Shown here: positions 48,608-56,694 of the stretch, piece by piece | How positions within the stretch are numbered: the first letter of the stretch is position 1 | How the letters are laid out: every line of letters starts with the position of its first letter | NCBI RefSeq assembly: GCF_003287455.1 | Contig: NZ_PRLC01000001.1 | Location: 217,942 to 281,941 of the forward strand | Reading direction: 5' to 3' | From: Faecalibacterium hattorii | GTDB taxonomy: Bacteria; Bacillota; Clostridia; Oscillospirales; Ruminococcaceae | DNA length: 64,000 nt | The notes under the pieces: model-generated | Database searches by the model: none | What the model was told of the DNA's origin: nothing | Seen by the model: only the letters and a program-made list of their open reading frames with translations | Program-made: the position numbers and the translations under genes

Positions 48608-49627
48608 TCAGCAATGCCCAAACCCGCAGTTGGGCCAGTGGCACTCGGCGCAGCCAAGGCAGAGGCCGCCCTCGCCGAGGCGGGCGATGTCGTCGGCGGT
48701 GATGGGGTCATCGGCCAGCAGACGGGGCAGCAGCAGGTCAAAAATGGTGCGCTTGGCGTACATCACACAGCCGGGCAGACCGCAGACGGGCACGCCGTCC
48801 AAGTAGCTGACGAGGAACATGGCACCCGGCAGCACCGGCGCGCCGTAAGTCACGATGTCGGCCCCGGTGTTCTTGATGGCCAGCGGGGTGCGGTCGTCGG
48901 GGTCCACACTCATGCCGCCGGTGGTGAAGATCAGCTCGCAGCCCGCTGCCTTTGCTTCCAGAATCGCTGCCGTGATGCCCGCCGGGTCGTCATCGCAGAC
49001 CTTATGGAATGTCATCTCGCAGCCGTATTCCTTGAGCTTTGCTTCAAGGATGGGGGTGAACTTGTCCTCGATGCGGCCCTTGAATACCTCGCTGCCGGTG
49101 GTGATGACCGCGAACTTCTTCTGGTGGAAGGGCAGCACGTTCAGGATGGGCTCGCTGCCCGCCGCTTTCTGCATGGCGTCCATCTTCTCCTGCTCGATGA
49201 CGAGGGGGATGATGCGGGTACCCGCCAGCTTCGCGCCCTTTTTCACGGGCAGGTCGCCGTGGATCGTGGCGATCATCATCTGGGGGGTGCGGTTCACGGC
49301 CAGCAAGGCTTCGCGGTGGATCTTGAGCAGACCGTCACAGTCGGCGATCAGCTCGATCTTGCCCTCTTTCGGCTCGGTGCCGTGGATGTTTTTGCCCGCA
49401 GCGGCCTTGTACAGCAGTGCGGCGGCCTCATCCTCATGGAGGATGCCGGGCTTCTTTTCCCAGACGTAGAGGTTCTCCTTGCCGATGGAGAGCAGCACCG
49501 GGATATCCTCCGGCTGGACGATATGGCCCTTGCGGAAGCGGGCTCCCTTGAACTCGCCCGGAATGATCTGCGTGATATCGTGGCTGAGCACCTGCCCCGC
49601 CGCGTCTTCGGTACGGATCAGTTTCAT
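48608..49627 (-). CDS. MoeA/MogA-like molybdopterin-binding protein with Cys-rich tail
   Basis: The 339-aa protein starts [21 protein letters not shown] and has a MoCF-type molybdopterin-binding domain ([47 protein letters not shown]). It lacks the full MoeA architecture. The tail [17 protein letters not shown] has six Cys and one His in 17 residues and looks metal- or cluster-binding. Proteins of this kind occur near tungsten/molybdenum and selenium-dependent hydroxylase genes in clostridia. Role: probably cofactor trafficking or metal insertion. It lies between mobB and moaC in the operon. Confidence 0.85.
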   Translation of the reverse strand: MKLIRTEDAAGQVLSHDITQIIPGEFKGARFRKGHIVQPEDIPVLLSIGKENLYVWEKKPGILHEDEAAALLYKAAAGKNIHGTEPKEGKIELIADCDGLLKIHREALLAVNRTPQMMIATIHGDLPVKKGAKLAGTRIIPLVIEQEKMDAMQKAAGSEPILNVLPFHQKKFAVITTGSEVFKGRIEDKFTPILEAKLKEYGCEMTFHKVCDDDPAGITAAILEAKAAGCELIFTTGGMSVDPDDRTPLAIKNTGADIVTYGAPVLPGAMFLVSYLDGVPVCGLPGCVMYAKRTIFDLLLPRLLADDPITADDIARLGEGGLCLGCAECHWPNCGFGHC

Positions 49628-49645
49628 GGTAATTTCCTCTCTTCC

Positions 49646-50164
49646 TCACTGCGCCGGCATCTGAGCGGCGATCCAATCGGCCAATGCTTCCGGCTCGTCC
49701 AGCGCGAAATCTGCGCCCGGTACATCGCCCACCACGGCCAGCGGCTCAAAGGAGGCCGGTTCCTTGGAGATGGCGCTGCGCACCACCTCGATCTTGGGCC
49801 AGCCGCTCTCCTTGAAGCCTTCCATCAGCACGAGGTCGTAGCCGTGGCGCTCGAACAGCGCCAGCAGGTCCTGCTCGTTCAGGCGGAACTCTTCCGTCAG
49901 CAGATAGCGGTTCCCGGAAAAGACAGCGACGCCCTCCGCGCCCGCTTCCCGCAGCCGGTAGCTGTCGGTGCCGGGGACATCGGGGGTAAAGTCGTGGCCG
50001 TCGTGCTTGATGACACCCACTTTCAGCCCGCGTGCCCGCAGCAGAGGAATCAGTTTTTCCAGCAGCGTGGTCTTGCCGCTGTTATGCACACCGCTGACGG
50101 CCAGCACCGCCGGGTGTTTTAAGCTCAGCTCTGCAGCCAGAGCCTCCTTGCGTTCAGTATACAA
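49646..50164 (-). CDS. mobB: Molybdopterin-guanine dinucleotide biosynthesis protein B
   Basis: The 172-aa GTP-binding adaptor has a P-loop (VSGVHNSGKTTLLEKLI), VGVIKHDGHDF, DSYRLREAGAEGVAVFS, and DLVLMEGFKESGWPKIEV. Its start is a TTG at 50164, the only in-frame candidate, about 10 bases after GGAGG and overlapping the end of moeA by 11 bp. MobB assists MobA, which is not in the window. Confidence 0.9.
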   Translation of the reverse strand: MYTERKEALAAELSLKHPAVLAVSGVHNSGKTTLLEKLIPLLRARGLKVGVIKHDGHDFTPDVPGTDSYRLREAGAEGVAVFSGNRYLLTEEFRLNEQDLLALFERHGYDLVLMEGFKESGWPKIEVVRSAISKEPASFEPLAVVGDVPGADFALDEPEALADWIAAQMPAQ

Positions 50165-51392
50165 ACGAAAGCACCTCCACTTCCTCGCCCGGCTTTACCG
50201 GGCCGCTGCCCGCGGGCAGCTCTACCAGACAGTTGCAGCCGATCATCGCGGACAGGCTGCCGGACGAATGGGCTTCGGCGTTGCCCTCGCCGGGGATGGC
50301 CACGGTGCCGCCGGACGCCTTCGCCCGCAGGTAGCGGTTGCCTTTGCTGGCCTTGGAAAAGCCGGTGGTCAGGGTGCGTTTGGTGCGGGGCAGGATGCAG
50401 CCTTTCTCCAGCCGCCCAGCGGCCCGCAGCAGGGCCGGGAGGACGTACTGCTCCAGTGTGGCCGCTGCCGCGAAGGGGTTGCCTGACAGGCAGAAGACGA
50501 GCTTGCCCTCTACCTTCGCCGCCAGCATGGGGCTGCCGGGCTTCTGGGCCACGCCGGAGAAGACAGGCTCTGCCCCCAGCGATTCCAGCACCACGGGCAG
50601 ATAGTCCTTTTGCCCCACCGACACGCCGCCGCTGGTAACGACGGCGTCGCAGCCGGTCAGCAGCTCTTCCAGTTCCGCCACAATGAGGGCCGGGTCGTCC
50701 GAGCAGTGACGGCGCTGGACCGCAAACCCCATCTGCCGCAGCCGGGCCGCGTTCTGGATGCCGTTGGCATCGTAAATTTTGCCGGGGGCCAAAGTCTCGC
50801 CGGGGGCCAGCAGTTCGCTGCCGGTAGCCAGCACGCCGACGGTCAGCGGCCGGTAGACCGGCACTTCCGCAAATCCCTGCCCCGCCAGCACACCGAGGTG
50901 CGCCGGGGTCAGCACCGTGCCCGCATCGGCAATGAGGGCCCCGGCGGCGATGTCCTCGCCCCGGAAGACCACATTCGCGTTGTGGGAAAGTTCGGCGTAG
51001 ATGCGCACGTTCTCTTCCCCGCCGTCGGTCAGTTCCTGCATCAGGATGCAGTCAGCCCCGGCGGGCAGGGGTGCCCCGGTCATGATCCGGGCCGCACACC
51101 CGGCGGGCAGGGCCGCCGTCGGCGCGTCACCCGCATACAGCTTCATCACCACGGGCAGGGTCTTCGGGGTCTTCTCCCCGGCCCCGGCCGTGTCCGCGCT
51201 GTGGAGGGCGTAGCCGTCCAAGGGGCTGCGGTCGAAGGGCGGCTGGTCCATCCGGGCGCACAGGGGCGCAGCGGCAATGCGGCCAACGGCTTCGTCCAGC
51301 CCGGCATTCTCAACCGCAGGCTTTGGCAGCTGCGCCGCCGCGTCCAGCACACGGCGCAGCGCCTCGGCGGGCGCACAAAAAGGCTGTTTCAT
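50154..51392 (-). CDS. moeA: Molybdopterin molybdenumtransferase
   Basis: Inserts molybdate (or tungstate) into adenylylated molybdopterin. The 412-aa protein has the N-terminal EALRRVLDAAAQL, PPFDRSPLDGYALHSADT, PVYRPLTVGVLATGSELL, VVTSGGVSVGQKDYLP, and LVFCLSGNPFAAAATLEQYVLP, plus a C-terminal beta domain. The start at 51392 is preferred because GGAGG lies 11 bases upstream, inside the longer frame that would begin at 51410 without a ribosome site. First gene of moeA-mobB-(moeA-like)-moaC-moaA-MOSC/mogA. Confidence 0.94.
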   Translation of the reverse strand: MKQPFCAPAEALRRVLDAAAQLPKPAVENAGLDEAVGRIAAAPLCARMDQPPFDRSPLDGYALHSADTAGAGEKTPKTLPVVMKLYAGDAPTAALPAGCAARIMTGAPLPAGADCILMQELTDGGEENVRIYAELSHNANVVFRGEDIAAGALIADAGTVLTPAHLGVLAGQGFAEVPVYRPLTVGVLATGSELLAPGETLAPGKIYDANGIQNAARLRQMGFAVQRRHCSDDPALIVAELEELLTGCDAVVTSGGVSVGQKDYLPVVLESLGAEPVFSGVAQKPGSPMLAAKVEGKLVFCLSGNPFAAAATLEQYVLPALLRAAGRLEKGCILPRTKRTLTTGFSKASKGNRYLRAKASGGTVAIPGEGNAEAHSSGSLSAMIGCNCLVELPAGSGPVKPGEEVEVLSFVY

Positions 51393-51416
51393 TTGAAAAA
51401 TATCCTCCATTTTGCA

Positions 51417-51462
51417 CGCAGAAACAGCCGTCCGCTATGGCTCGGACAGCAGCGTTTCTGCG
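51417..51462 (-). other. Long hairpin directly before moeA
   Basis: CGCAGAAAC pairs with GTTTCTGCG, and inner GTCCG with CGGAC, over 46 bases just upstream of the moeA ribosome site. It follows the terminator in the leader and may affect translation or RNA stability. Confidence 0.6.
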
Positions 51463-51489
51463 GATTCCATCGTTTTTCAAAAGGCAGGT

Positions 51490-51533
51490 AAAAAATGCGG
51501 GGACGTCTTGACGAAAATCAAAACGCCCCCGCA
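51490..51533 (-). terminator. Intrinsic terminator in the moeA leader
   Basis: On the minus strand, TGCGGGGGCGT pairs with ACGTCCCCGCA, then TTTTTT. It lies between the putative Moco aptamer and moeA, about 100 bp before the start codon. That position fits an attenuator, although it could also end the transcript of the upstream oxidoreductase genes. Confidence 0.85.
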
Positions 51534-51674
51534 GAAAACACGACACAATATCCCCGCGCTGCTGTTTGCAGACTGCAACGCCGGAGGGACCGGCTCTGCG
51601 CGGGCTGTTGCAGCAGCCGTACACAAAGGAGGCCCCTTGAGTCGGGTCGATGGGAGGAGTTCTTTTTTTCAAAT

Positions 51675-51812
51675 TGCAGCGTTTCTTCTGCGGGAAGGCG
51701 GCCGGGTTTCCCCAGCCACCCTTGAATGCCGGCTCGCGTGCGGGCCCTTAGCATTGCGGCGCGGCGTCAATGCCCTTCGGTTTAGACGCCTTTGCTCAAA
51801 GAAGCTCTTATA
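51675..51812 (-). ncRNA. Probable Moco-family riboswitch upstream of moeA
   Basis: On the minus strand this gene-free leader shows GCGCCGCAATGCTAAGGGCC with its partner GCCGGCATTCAAGGG, then a perfect 10-bp hairpin (GGTGGCTGGG / CCCGGCCGCC) capped by a GAAA tetraloop, then TTCCCGC. The order CAATGC..AAGGG-[stem]-GCC(T)TCCCG parallels the E. coli moaA Moco leader as recalled. Downstream at 51545-51600 another structured piece (CTGCAAC / GTTGCAG) leads to the terminator. A covariance search was not possible. The rest of 51393-51836 holds no recognised gene. Confidence 0.6.
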
Positions 51813-51836
51813 CCCTGTTCAATTGTATGGATTGCT

Positions 51837-52772
51837 TTAGTCGGTCCACTCATCCACGTCGCTGATGGCTTTCGCGTAGCGGCGGGTGAGGTACTGGGTG
51901 GAAAAGAGGAACCGCTCGTTCTGATTGTTGGTCAGCTCCTCGATGTCGGAAAATTCCGGCTTGCCCTGCATAGCCTTCCACGTCTGCTCGACCTCTTCCG
52001 GCGAAAGGCCGTAGGGTGAGCGGCGGAAGTAACGCAGCGGGGTGGCGCTGGGGTAAATGCGGGCATTGAACCGCACCATCTCCGCGAACATCGCGCACAG
52101 GTCCTCGTCCTCGATGAGCTGCGCGATCATGGCGTAGTTGTCGCTCATGTTGGCGTTGGAGTAATAGTAGGTATCCTTTGCGCCTGCACGGGCAACGATA
52201 TCCTCGCACTGGGGGTCCTGCGGCATCTGGGCCAGCAGCTCGTCGGCGTTTTCTACCTCTGTGACCAGCAGGGCGTGGGACGTGACCTGCGCCGCCGCCG
52301 AGCGGGAGCGGATGTACCCTGCCAGCTCCTGCGCCGGGGTCAGCTCCGGCAGCTCCGGAGCCGTCTGGGTGGGCTGGTCGGCGTAGGGGTCATTCTCCGC
52401 TTCGGGGGCTGCGGCCAGAAAATCCAGCAGCTCCGGCTTTGCGGTGCTGTCGGTATCCGGGGCCGCTTCAGCGGGCGTTTCTGCCGGGGCGGAAGCGTTC
52501 TCCGCGGCTTGCTTTGCAGCAAGCTCGCCGGTCTCCCGCTCCACCACGGCGATCACGTCCTCACCGGCCTTGGCGGCGGCGCCGTCAAAGGTGCTGCCCG
52601 TCTCTTTCAGGCGGCGGGCGGTCTCGCTGGCAGCGTTGATGTCGAACACCTCAGCCTTGGGCTTTTTCTTCGCGGCCATCTCCGCCTTCTGCAGATCCAG
52701 AACGACCTGTTCCGGGTCTGCACTGGCGTCCACCGTGGTGGTGTAGCCGGGTTTGCGTCTGCCAAACAACAT
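51837..52772 (-). CDS. Unknown protein encoded next to the oxidoreductase, possible accessory factor
   Basis: The 311-aa soluble protein was not recognised. It begins MLFGRRKPGYTTTVDASADP; residues ~85-140 are an Ala/Pro/Glu-rich linker, and ~145-311 are a mostly helical domain (AQELAGYIRSRS, AMIAQLIEDEDLCAMFAEMVRFNARIYP, YGLSPEEVEQTWKAM). The C-domain could be a dedicated maturation chaperone, by analogy with helical chaperones of Mo enzymes; that is inference from position alone. It starts 27 bp after the oxidoreductase gene, with GAGGAA before the ATG. No Cys-based metal site is present. Confidence 0.8.
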   Translation of the reverse strand: MLFGRRKPGYTTTVDASADPEQVVLDLQKAEMAAKKKPKAEVFDINAASETARRLKETGSTFDGAAAKAGEDVIAVVERETGELAAKQAAENASAPAETPAEAAPDTDSTAKPELLDFLAAAPEAENDPYADQPTQTAPELPELTPAQELAGYIRSRSAAAQVTSHALLVTEVENADELLAQMPQDPQCEDIVARAGAKDTYYYSNANMSDNYAMIAQLIEDEDLCAMFAEMVRFNARIYPSATPLRYFRRSPYGLSPEEVEQTWKAMQGKPEFSDIEELTNNQNERFLFSTQYLTRRYAKAISDVDEWTD

Positions 52773-52799
52773 GACGAAATTCCTCGTTTCTCTGGGATT

Positions 52800-54959
52800 T
52801 TACTCAGCAGCGGCCTCGGTGGTCTGGGCATAGATGCCGCGCTTTTCGAGGTCGTCTGCCATATCGGCGAGGTCGAACTTTTCCAGCGTCTCGCGGGTGG
52901 GCACACCGGTGGTCTTATCCCAGCCGAAGATGTCGTAGAACATGTCCTTTGCCTTCTCCATGTCGGCACGGTCCAGCTTGGTGGTGCCTTCCTCGAATGC
53001 CTTGAAGTCGGGGTCCTTATCGAACACCCAATCACAGATGGCATCGTGCTCCTGACGCAGGTTTGCGCTGCCGCAGTTGAGCTGGAAGCTGATGGCGGTC
53101 ATGGCGCGGAGCATCTGGGTGATGCGCTCACCGTCCTCCTGCAGACCGGCCTGAGTATAGGTCTCGCCAGTAACAGCAGTCATAAAGTCTGCCTGCAGAT
53201 CCAAGTCGCCGTGGTACTCACGCTCCTTGGAGGGAGACTGGGTCATGGGCCACATCCAGTTGCACAGGGTGGCAGAGTCGTGGAAGTTCTTGTCGTTGAC
53301 GCAGTATGCAGCCAGCTTTGCCTTGTTCTCGTTGATGGGAGTGTAGGCCTTGGCCTTATCGTAGCAGCCCTCGCCGAAGAAGTCCTCCATGACCTTCTTG
53401 GTCACCTCATAGGGAGCGCCGGAGCCGGTCTCGCAGACGATCTCGTGGATCATGCAGTCGCGGTTGAAAACGAGGTTGTACAGCATGCCCACCTGCCATG
53501 CCTCAGCAGGGCCGTGGTGGTTGGGGAAGCCGTTGTAGATCAGGTTGGAGTTGGTGGCATCATCGTCGCGGTCCAGCCAGCTCTTGGGCAGGCCGAACTT
53601 CTCCATCATGGCCAGAGTGCCCTTGGCGATCACGGACAGGTCGCCCTCACCGTAAGCCATGCGGCGGATCAGCTCCACCTCCCAGCGGGGATCGCCGGCC
53701 TTCTCCCACTCCCAAGGCAGAGAATCGTACTCTTCCTCGCTGATGTACTTGGTGGCCTCCTCACGGGGCATCCGCAGGATCCACAGCAGGTCGCGGTTCA
53801 GGTTGCCGTAGTTGTCCCACAGGCCCATATCGTCCACAGCATGAGACCATGCCAGATTGATGACCATGGTGCCGTCGCCTTCGTACTTGAAATCGTGCAC
53901 GCCGTCCGGATAGACGCGGGTGCCGTACAGCACGGGCATACAGGTGTTGGAGTTGTGGGTGGGCAGGTCGTAATCGGCCAGCGGATCCACATCGTACTCC
54001 GTGTAGCAGCGGATGGGGCAGGAGGAGCAGCCGCCGTTCTTCACGGTGTACTCGGCAGCCGGAGCGCCGAAGTCGAAGTAGCCCTTGAAGCAGCGCAGAG
54101 CCACCTTGTTGATATCGTTGTAGGGCTGCTCACCGGTATCCACGGGGCCGCCGGGAGCCTTCTTCCACATCCGGCCGGGGGCGCCGGACCAGCGGTTCTT
54201 GCCGGAGGTGGCGCTGTACTCTGCCCAGCTCTGGGGCTGTGCGGGCACGTTGTGGTTGTTGTTGCCGCCGATCAGGTTGCCCATCATGTAGTTGGAGAGC
54301 TCCAGCACCTTCTTGGGGTCTGCGACCTTGACGCTGCCGGTGCCGCGGATGGCCAGACCCTTCAGCTTCTTGTTGCCCATGGCAGCGCCCAGACCGGCAC
54401 CGCCGGAGTTGCCGAAGCTGGTGTTCAGGGTGGAGTAATCCACCAGGTGCTCACCGGCGGGGCCGATGGAAGCAGTCTCGAACTCACGGCCGTTCTGCTC
54501 CACCATCCACTTGTTGGAAGCAAAGGTACCCTTGCCCCAGATCTCGCTTGCATCCTCCAGAGAGACCTCGCCGTCCTCGATGCGCAGGTAGACGGGCTTT
54601 TCGGAGATGCCGCTGACAACGATGCCGTCGTAACCGGCATACTTCAGCATGGAGCCGATGTGGCCGCCCATGTGTGCATCGATGATGGAGTGGCCCTTGG
54701 ACCAAGTAGAACGGAAAGTCACGTTCATACGGCCGGAGCAGGGCACGCCGGCACCGGTCAGGGGGCCGACACCAAAGATGACCAGAGCCTTCTCGTCATA
54801 GGGGTCCAGCTCCATGGGAGCTTCCTCGTACATAATGCGGTAGGCCATGCCCATACCGCCGATATATTTATGGTATTTTTCGTCGTCCTGGGTGGTGATC
54901 TCACCGGTGGTCAGGTTGACGCGCAGGATCTTGCCTGCCCAGCCATAGGTTTCAGCCAT
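52800..54959 (-). CDS. YdhV-like aldehyde:ferredoxin oxidoreductase-family enzyme (W/Mo-bis-pterin)
   Basis: The 719-aa protein belongs to the AOR family, which uses a tungsten or molybdenum bis-pterin cofactor and one [4Fe-4S] cluster. It starts GWAGKILRVNLTTGEI, has GPLTGAGVPCSGRMNVTFRS and SIGPAGEHLVDYSTL, and cluster cysteines C311, C314 and C318 (CSSCPIRCY), with a fourth further on. Length and the neighbouring 16-Cys ferredoxin resemble the E. coli YdhV/YdhY pair more than classical archaeal AOR. Substrate unknown. No export signal, so it is presumably cytoplasmic or hitch-hikes. ModABC and pterin genes nearby supply its cofactor. Confidence 0.9.
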   Translation of the reverse strand: MAETYGWAGKILRVNLTTGEITTQDDEKYHKYIGGMGMAYRIMYEEAPMELDPYDEKALVIFGVGPLTGAGVPCSGRMNVTFRSTWSKGHSIIDAHMGGHIGSMLKYAGYDGIVVSGISEKPVYLRIEDGEVSLEDASEIWGKGTFASNKWMVEQNGREFETASIGPAGEHLVDYSTLNTSFGNSGGAGLGAAMGNKKLKGLAIRGTGSVKVADPKKVLELSNYMMGNLIGGNNNHNVPAQPQSWAEYSATSGKNRWSGAPGRMWKKAPGGPVDTGEQPYNDINKVALRCFKGYFDFGAPAAEYTVKNGGCSSCPIRCYTEYDVDPLADYDLPTHNSNTCMPVLYGTRVYPDGVHDFKYEGDGTMVINLAWSHAVDDMGLWDNYGNLNRDLLWILRMPREEATKYISEEEYDSLPWEWEKAGDPRWEVELIRRMAYGEGDLSVIAKGTLAMMEKFGLPKSWLDRDDDATNSNLIYNGFPNHHGPAEAWQVGMLYNLVFNRDCMIHEIVCETGSGAPYEVTKKVMEDFFGEGCYDKAKAYTPINENKAKLAAYCVNDKNFHDSATLCNWMWPMTQSPSKEREYHGDLDLQADFMTAVTGETYTQAGLQEDGERITQMLRAMTAISFQLNCGSANLRQEHDAICDWVFDKDPDFKAFEEGTTKLDRADMEKAKDMFYDIFGWDKTTGVPTRETLEKFDLADMADDLEKRGIYAQTTEAAAE

Positions 54960-54971
54960 TGTTGTTCCTCC

Positions 54972-55616
54972 TTACAGGTCCATGTAAGCAGCCTGTGCTG
55001 CGCTGGTAACGGCATCCCAATCCACGATGGACAGAGCGCCGGACGGGCAGCCCGCGACACAGGCACCGCATGCGATGCACTTGGACGATTTGCCGGTCTC
55101 CGGGTTGACGGTGGGCATATGCCACGGGCAAGCCTCGTGGCAAGCACCGCAGCCGATGCACTTATCGGTATCCACGACGCGGATGCCCTGCTCATTGGTC
55201 ACGATGGCCTTCTGGGGGCATGCGTTGCCGCAGGCGGGGTCCTCGCACTGGCGGCAGGTATCCGGGAAGTAGACCCAGCAGTTGTCCGTGCCGGACAACA
55301 GGCCGTTGCCCGCACCGTCGAGGTTCAGGCGGCGCTGGATCTTAACGCGGCTGATGTAGGAAGAGCAGACGCCGTCGTTGGTCAGGGTGCAGTTGATCTC
55401 GCACCGCTGGCAGCCGGTGCACAGATCTGCGTTGACCACCAGCAGACCCTGCGGCAGCGCCCACGTAGCCACTGCGCCGGAATCGATCTGACTCTGGGAG
55501 CAGCCGAACAGCGACAGCATCGAAGCGGAAAGGCTCAGCCCTGCAAGACTTTTGCCCGAAATTTTCATGAATTGACGGCGGGTCATGTCAGCCGTCAGGA
55601 AATCGGTTTTTGCCAT
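54972..55616 (-). CDS. Ferredoxin-like electron-transfer lipoprotein with four [4Fe-4S] motifs
   Basis: The 214-aa protein has a twin-arginine signal (TRRQFMKISG) and a possible lipobox (LFGC, Cys39). Sixteen cysteines in four sets follow: CTGCQRCEINC, CRQCEDPACGNAC, CIGCGACHEAC and CIACGACVAGC. This is the DmsB/HydN/YdhY pattern. It probably passes electrons between the AOR-family enzyme and the FMN protein at the outer membrane face. The start at 55616 gives a 10-base gap from GGAGG; an ATG at 55625 is only 2 bases from it. Twelve bp precede the oxidoreductase gene. Confidence 0.92.
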   Translation of the reverse strand: MAKTDFLTADMTRRQFMKISGKSLAGLSLSASMLSLFGCSQSQIDSGAVATWALPQGLLVVNADLCTGCQRCEINCTLTNDGVCSSYISRVKIQRRLNLDGAGNGLLSGTDNCWVYFPDTCRQCEDPACGNACPQKAIVTNEQGIRVVDTDKCIGCGACHEACPWHMPTVNPETGKSSKCIACGACVAGCPSGALSIVDWDAVTSAAQAAYMDL

Positions 55617-55637
55617 AGGTTCCATTCCTCCGTGAAG

Positions 55638-56546
55638 TTACTCTGCGCTGAGCACTTCGGTCACATAGAAATAACTGTTGTTGACGACATTCGTCACGGC
55701 GGTCGAGGTAATAGTCGCGCCGGTCAGTGCATCCACCTCGGTCAGGTCGGCGCTGCTGGTTTCAGCACCGGTGCCGCTGGTGGTCAGCTCCGCCTGTTCC
55801 AGACGGTATGCCGCCTGTTTTTCGGCCGACCAGTCTGCAAAGGGCTTGGCCTGTTCCTCGCCGTCCTGTGCGCTCTTGCTCAGGCTCGCTTGGTACAGCT
55901 TGCGGCTTGCGACGGCCTCCGCACTGGAATCCATCGGGGGGATCAGCTCGTTGTCCATCGGCTCGCCATGGATGGCCGAGAGGGTCAGGCCCGCCTCGTA
56001 CATCTTGCGGGTGGCTTCCGCCTCCGGGGAGGTATCCCCTGCCCGCCAAGCGGACGGGTCGAAGTCCTCCGCCGGGGCCTCGGTCTCTGCGCTGCCCGCG
56101 GCGGCATACACGGCACCGGTGGCCGGGTCGGTCACGGTGTAGCTCTTGCCCGCCAGCGTGAAGGGCGCTGTGCCCTGATACTGGGCCGTGAACTCCGGGT
56201 TCACGCACTGACCGCCGAGGTTGTCGGTCTCGCCCTGCGTAAGGATGGCGACGCTCTGGACTGTGCCGTCCTTTCCAAGGGTCACGCCGACCTCGACATC
56301 GCTCTGGAAGCCCTTCTGGGAGCCCACCACATAATAGGTGTTCTCATCCAACTGGTACACCGCGCTGATGCCGTAGGTGGCAGCGTCGGCGTCGGTCAGG
56401 GCCAGAGCGGTGCCCGCAACGGTGGTGCGGGCATTCATCAGCCCATGCAGACCCAGCGCCAATACCAGCGAGGCCGCGCCCATGGCGGCATAACCCGGCA
56501 GCCGTCTGCGCCACAAAGGCTGCGGCGCACGATTTGTCTGCTTCAT
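55638..56546 (-). CDS. Membrane-anchored FMN-binding protein (RnfG/NqrC-like) with a repeat insertion
   Basis: The 302-aa protein has one N-terminal membrane helix (~18-40), then an FMN-binding domain (GFQSDVEVGVTLGKDGTVQSVAILTQGETDNLGG). The flavinylation motif is near the end: DALTGATITS, acceptor probably Thr278. Between them, residues ~150-265 form an insertion with three similar helical units (174-195, 209-230, 241-262; pattern EA.A.RK.Y.A.L..SA..GE). FMN would be attached to Thr by ApbE, which is not in the window. First gene of the oxidoreductase operon; likely carries electrons at the outer membrane surface. Confidence 0.85.
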   Translation of the reverse strand: MKQTNRAPQPLWRRRLPGYAAMGAASLVLALGLHGLMNARTTVAGTALALTDADAATYGISAVYQLDENTYYVVGSQKGFQSDVEVGVTLGKDGTVQSVAILTQGETDNLGGQCVNPEFTAQYQGTAPFTLAGKSYTVTDPATGAVYAAAGSAETEAPAEDFDPSAWRAGDTSPEAEATRKMYEAGLTLSAIHGEPMDNELIPPMDSSAEAVASRKLYQASLSKSAQDGEEQAKPFADWSAEKQAAYRLEQAELTTSGTGAETSSADLTEVDALTGATITSTAVTNVVNNSYFYVTEVLSAE

Positions 56547-56647
56547 TGTTTCACCTGCCTATTCTTATCGTCATGCACGGGGTCCCCGTGCACGAAAAAC
56601 AGCCGCCCAGCCTGCTGCAACAGAACGGAGCGGTATCTTCGTCATAA

Positions 56648-56676
56648 GAATAACATGTTTTTCGTAAGTTAGTCAA
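56648..56676 (-). promoter_or_regulatory. Promoter of the oxidoreductase operon
   Basis: On the minus strand, -35 TTGACT (56671-56676) and -10 TTATTC (56648-56653) have a 17-base spacer. The leader contains a small hairpin (GCACGGGG / CCCCGTGC, near 56577-56593) before the FMN-protein gene. Confidence 0.65.
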
Positions 56677-56694
56677 CATATACAGACACATTTT

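Noticed and set aside
51393..51410. Longer MoeA start at ATG 51410
   Set aside because: The only good ribosome site (GGAGG) lies inside this extension and is well placed for ATG 51392.
51310..51672. 120-codon minus-strand frame in the moeA leader
   Set aside because: It runs through the terminator and hairpins of the leader and into moeA in another frame, with no ribosome site; better explained by structured RNA.
52275..56672. 1465-codon open frame on the plus strand opposite the oxidoreductase operon
   Set aside because: It spans four well-supported minus-strand genes and has low-complexity Gly/Leu/Val/His composition typical of an antisense shadow.
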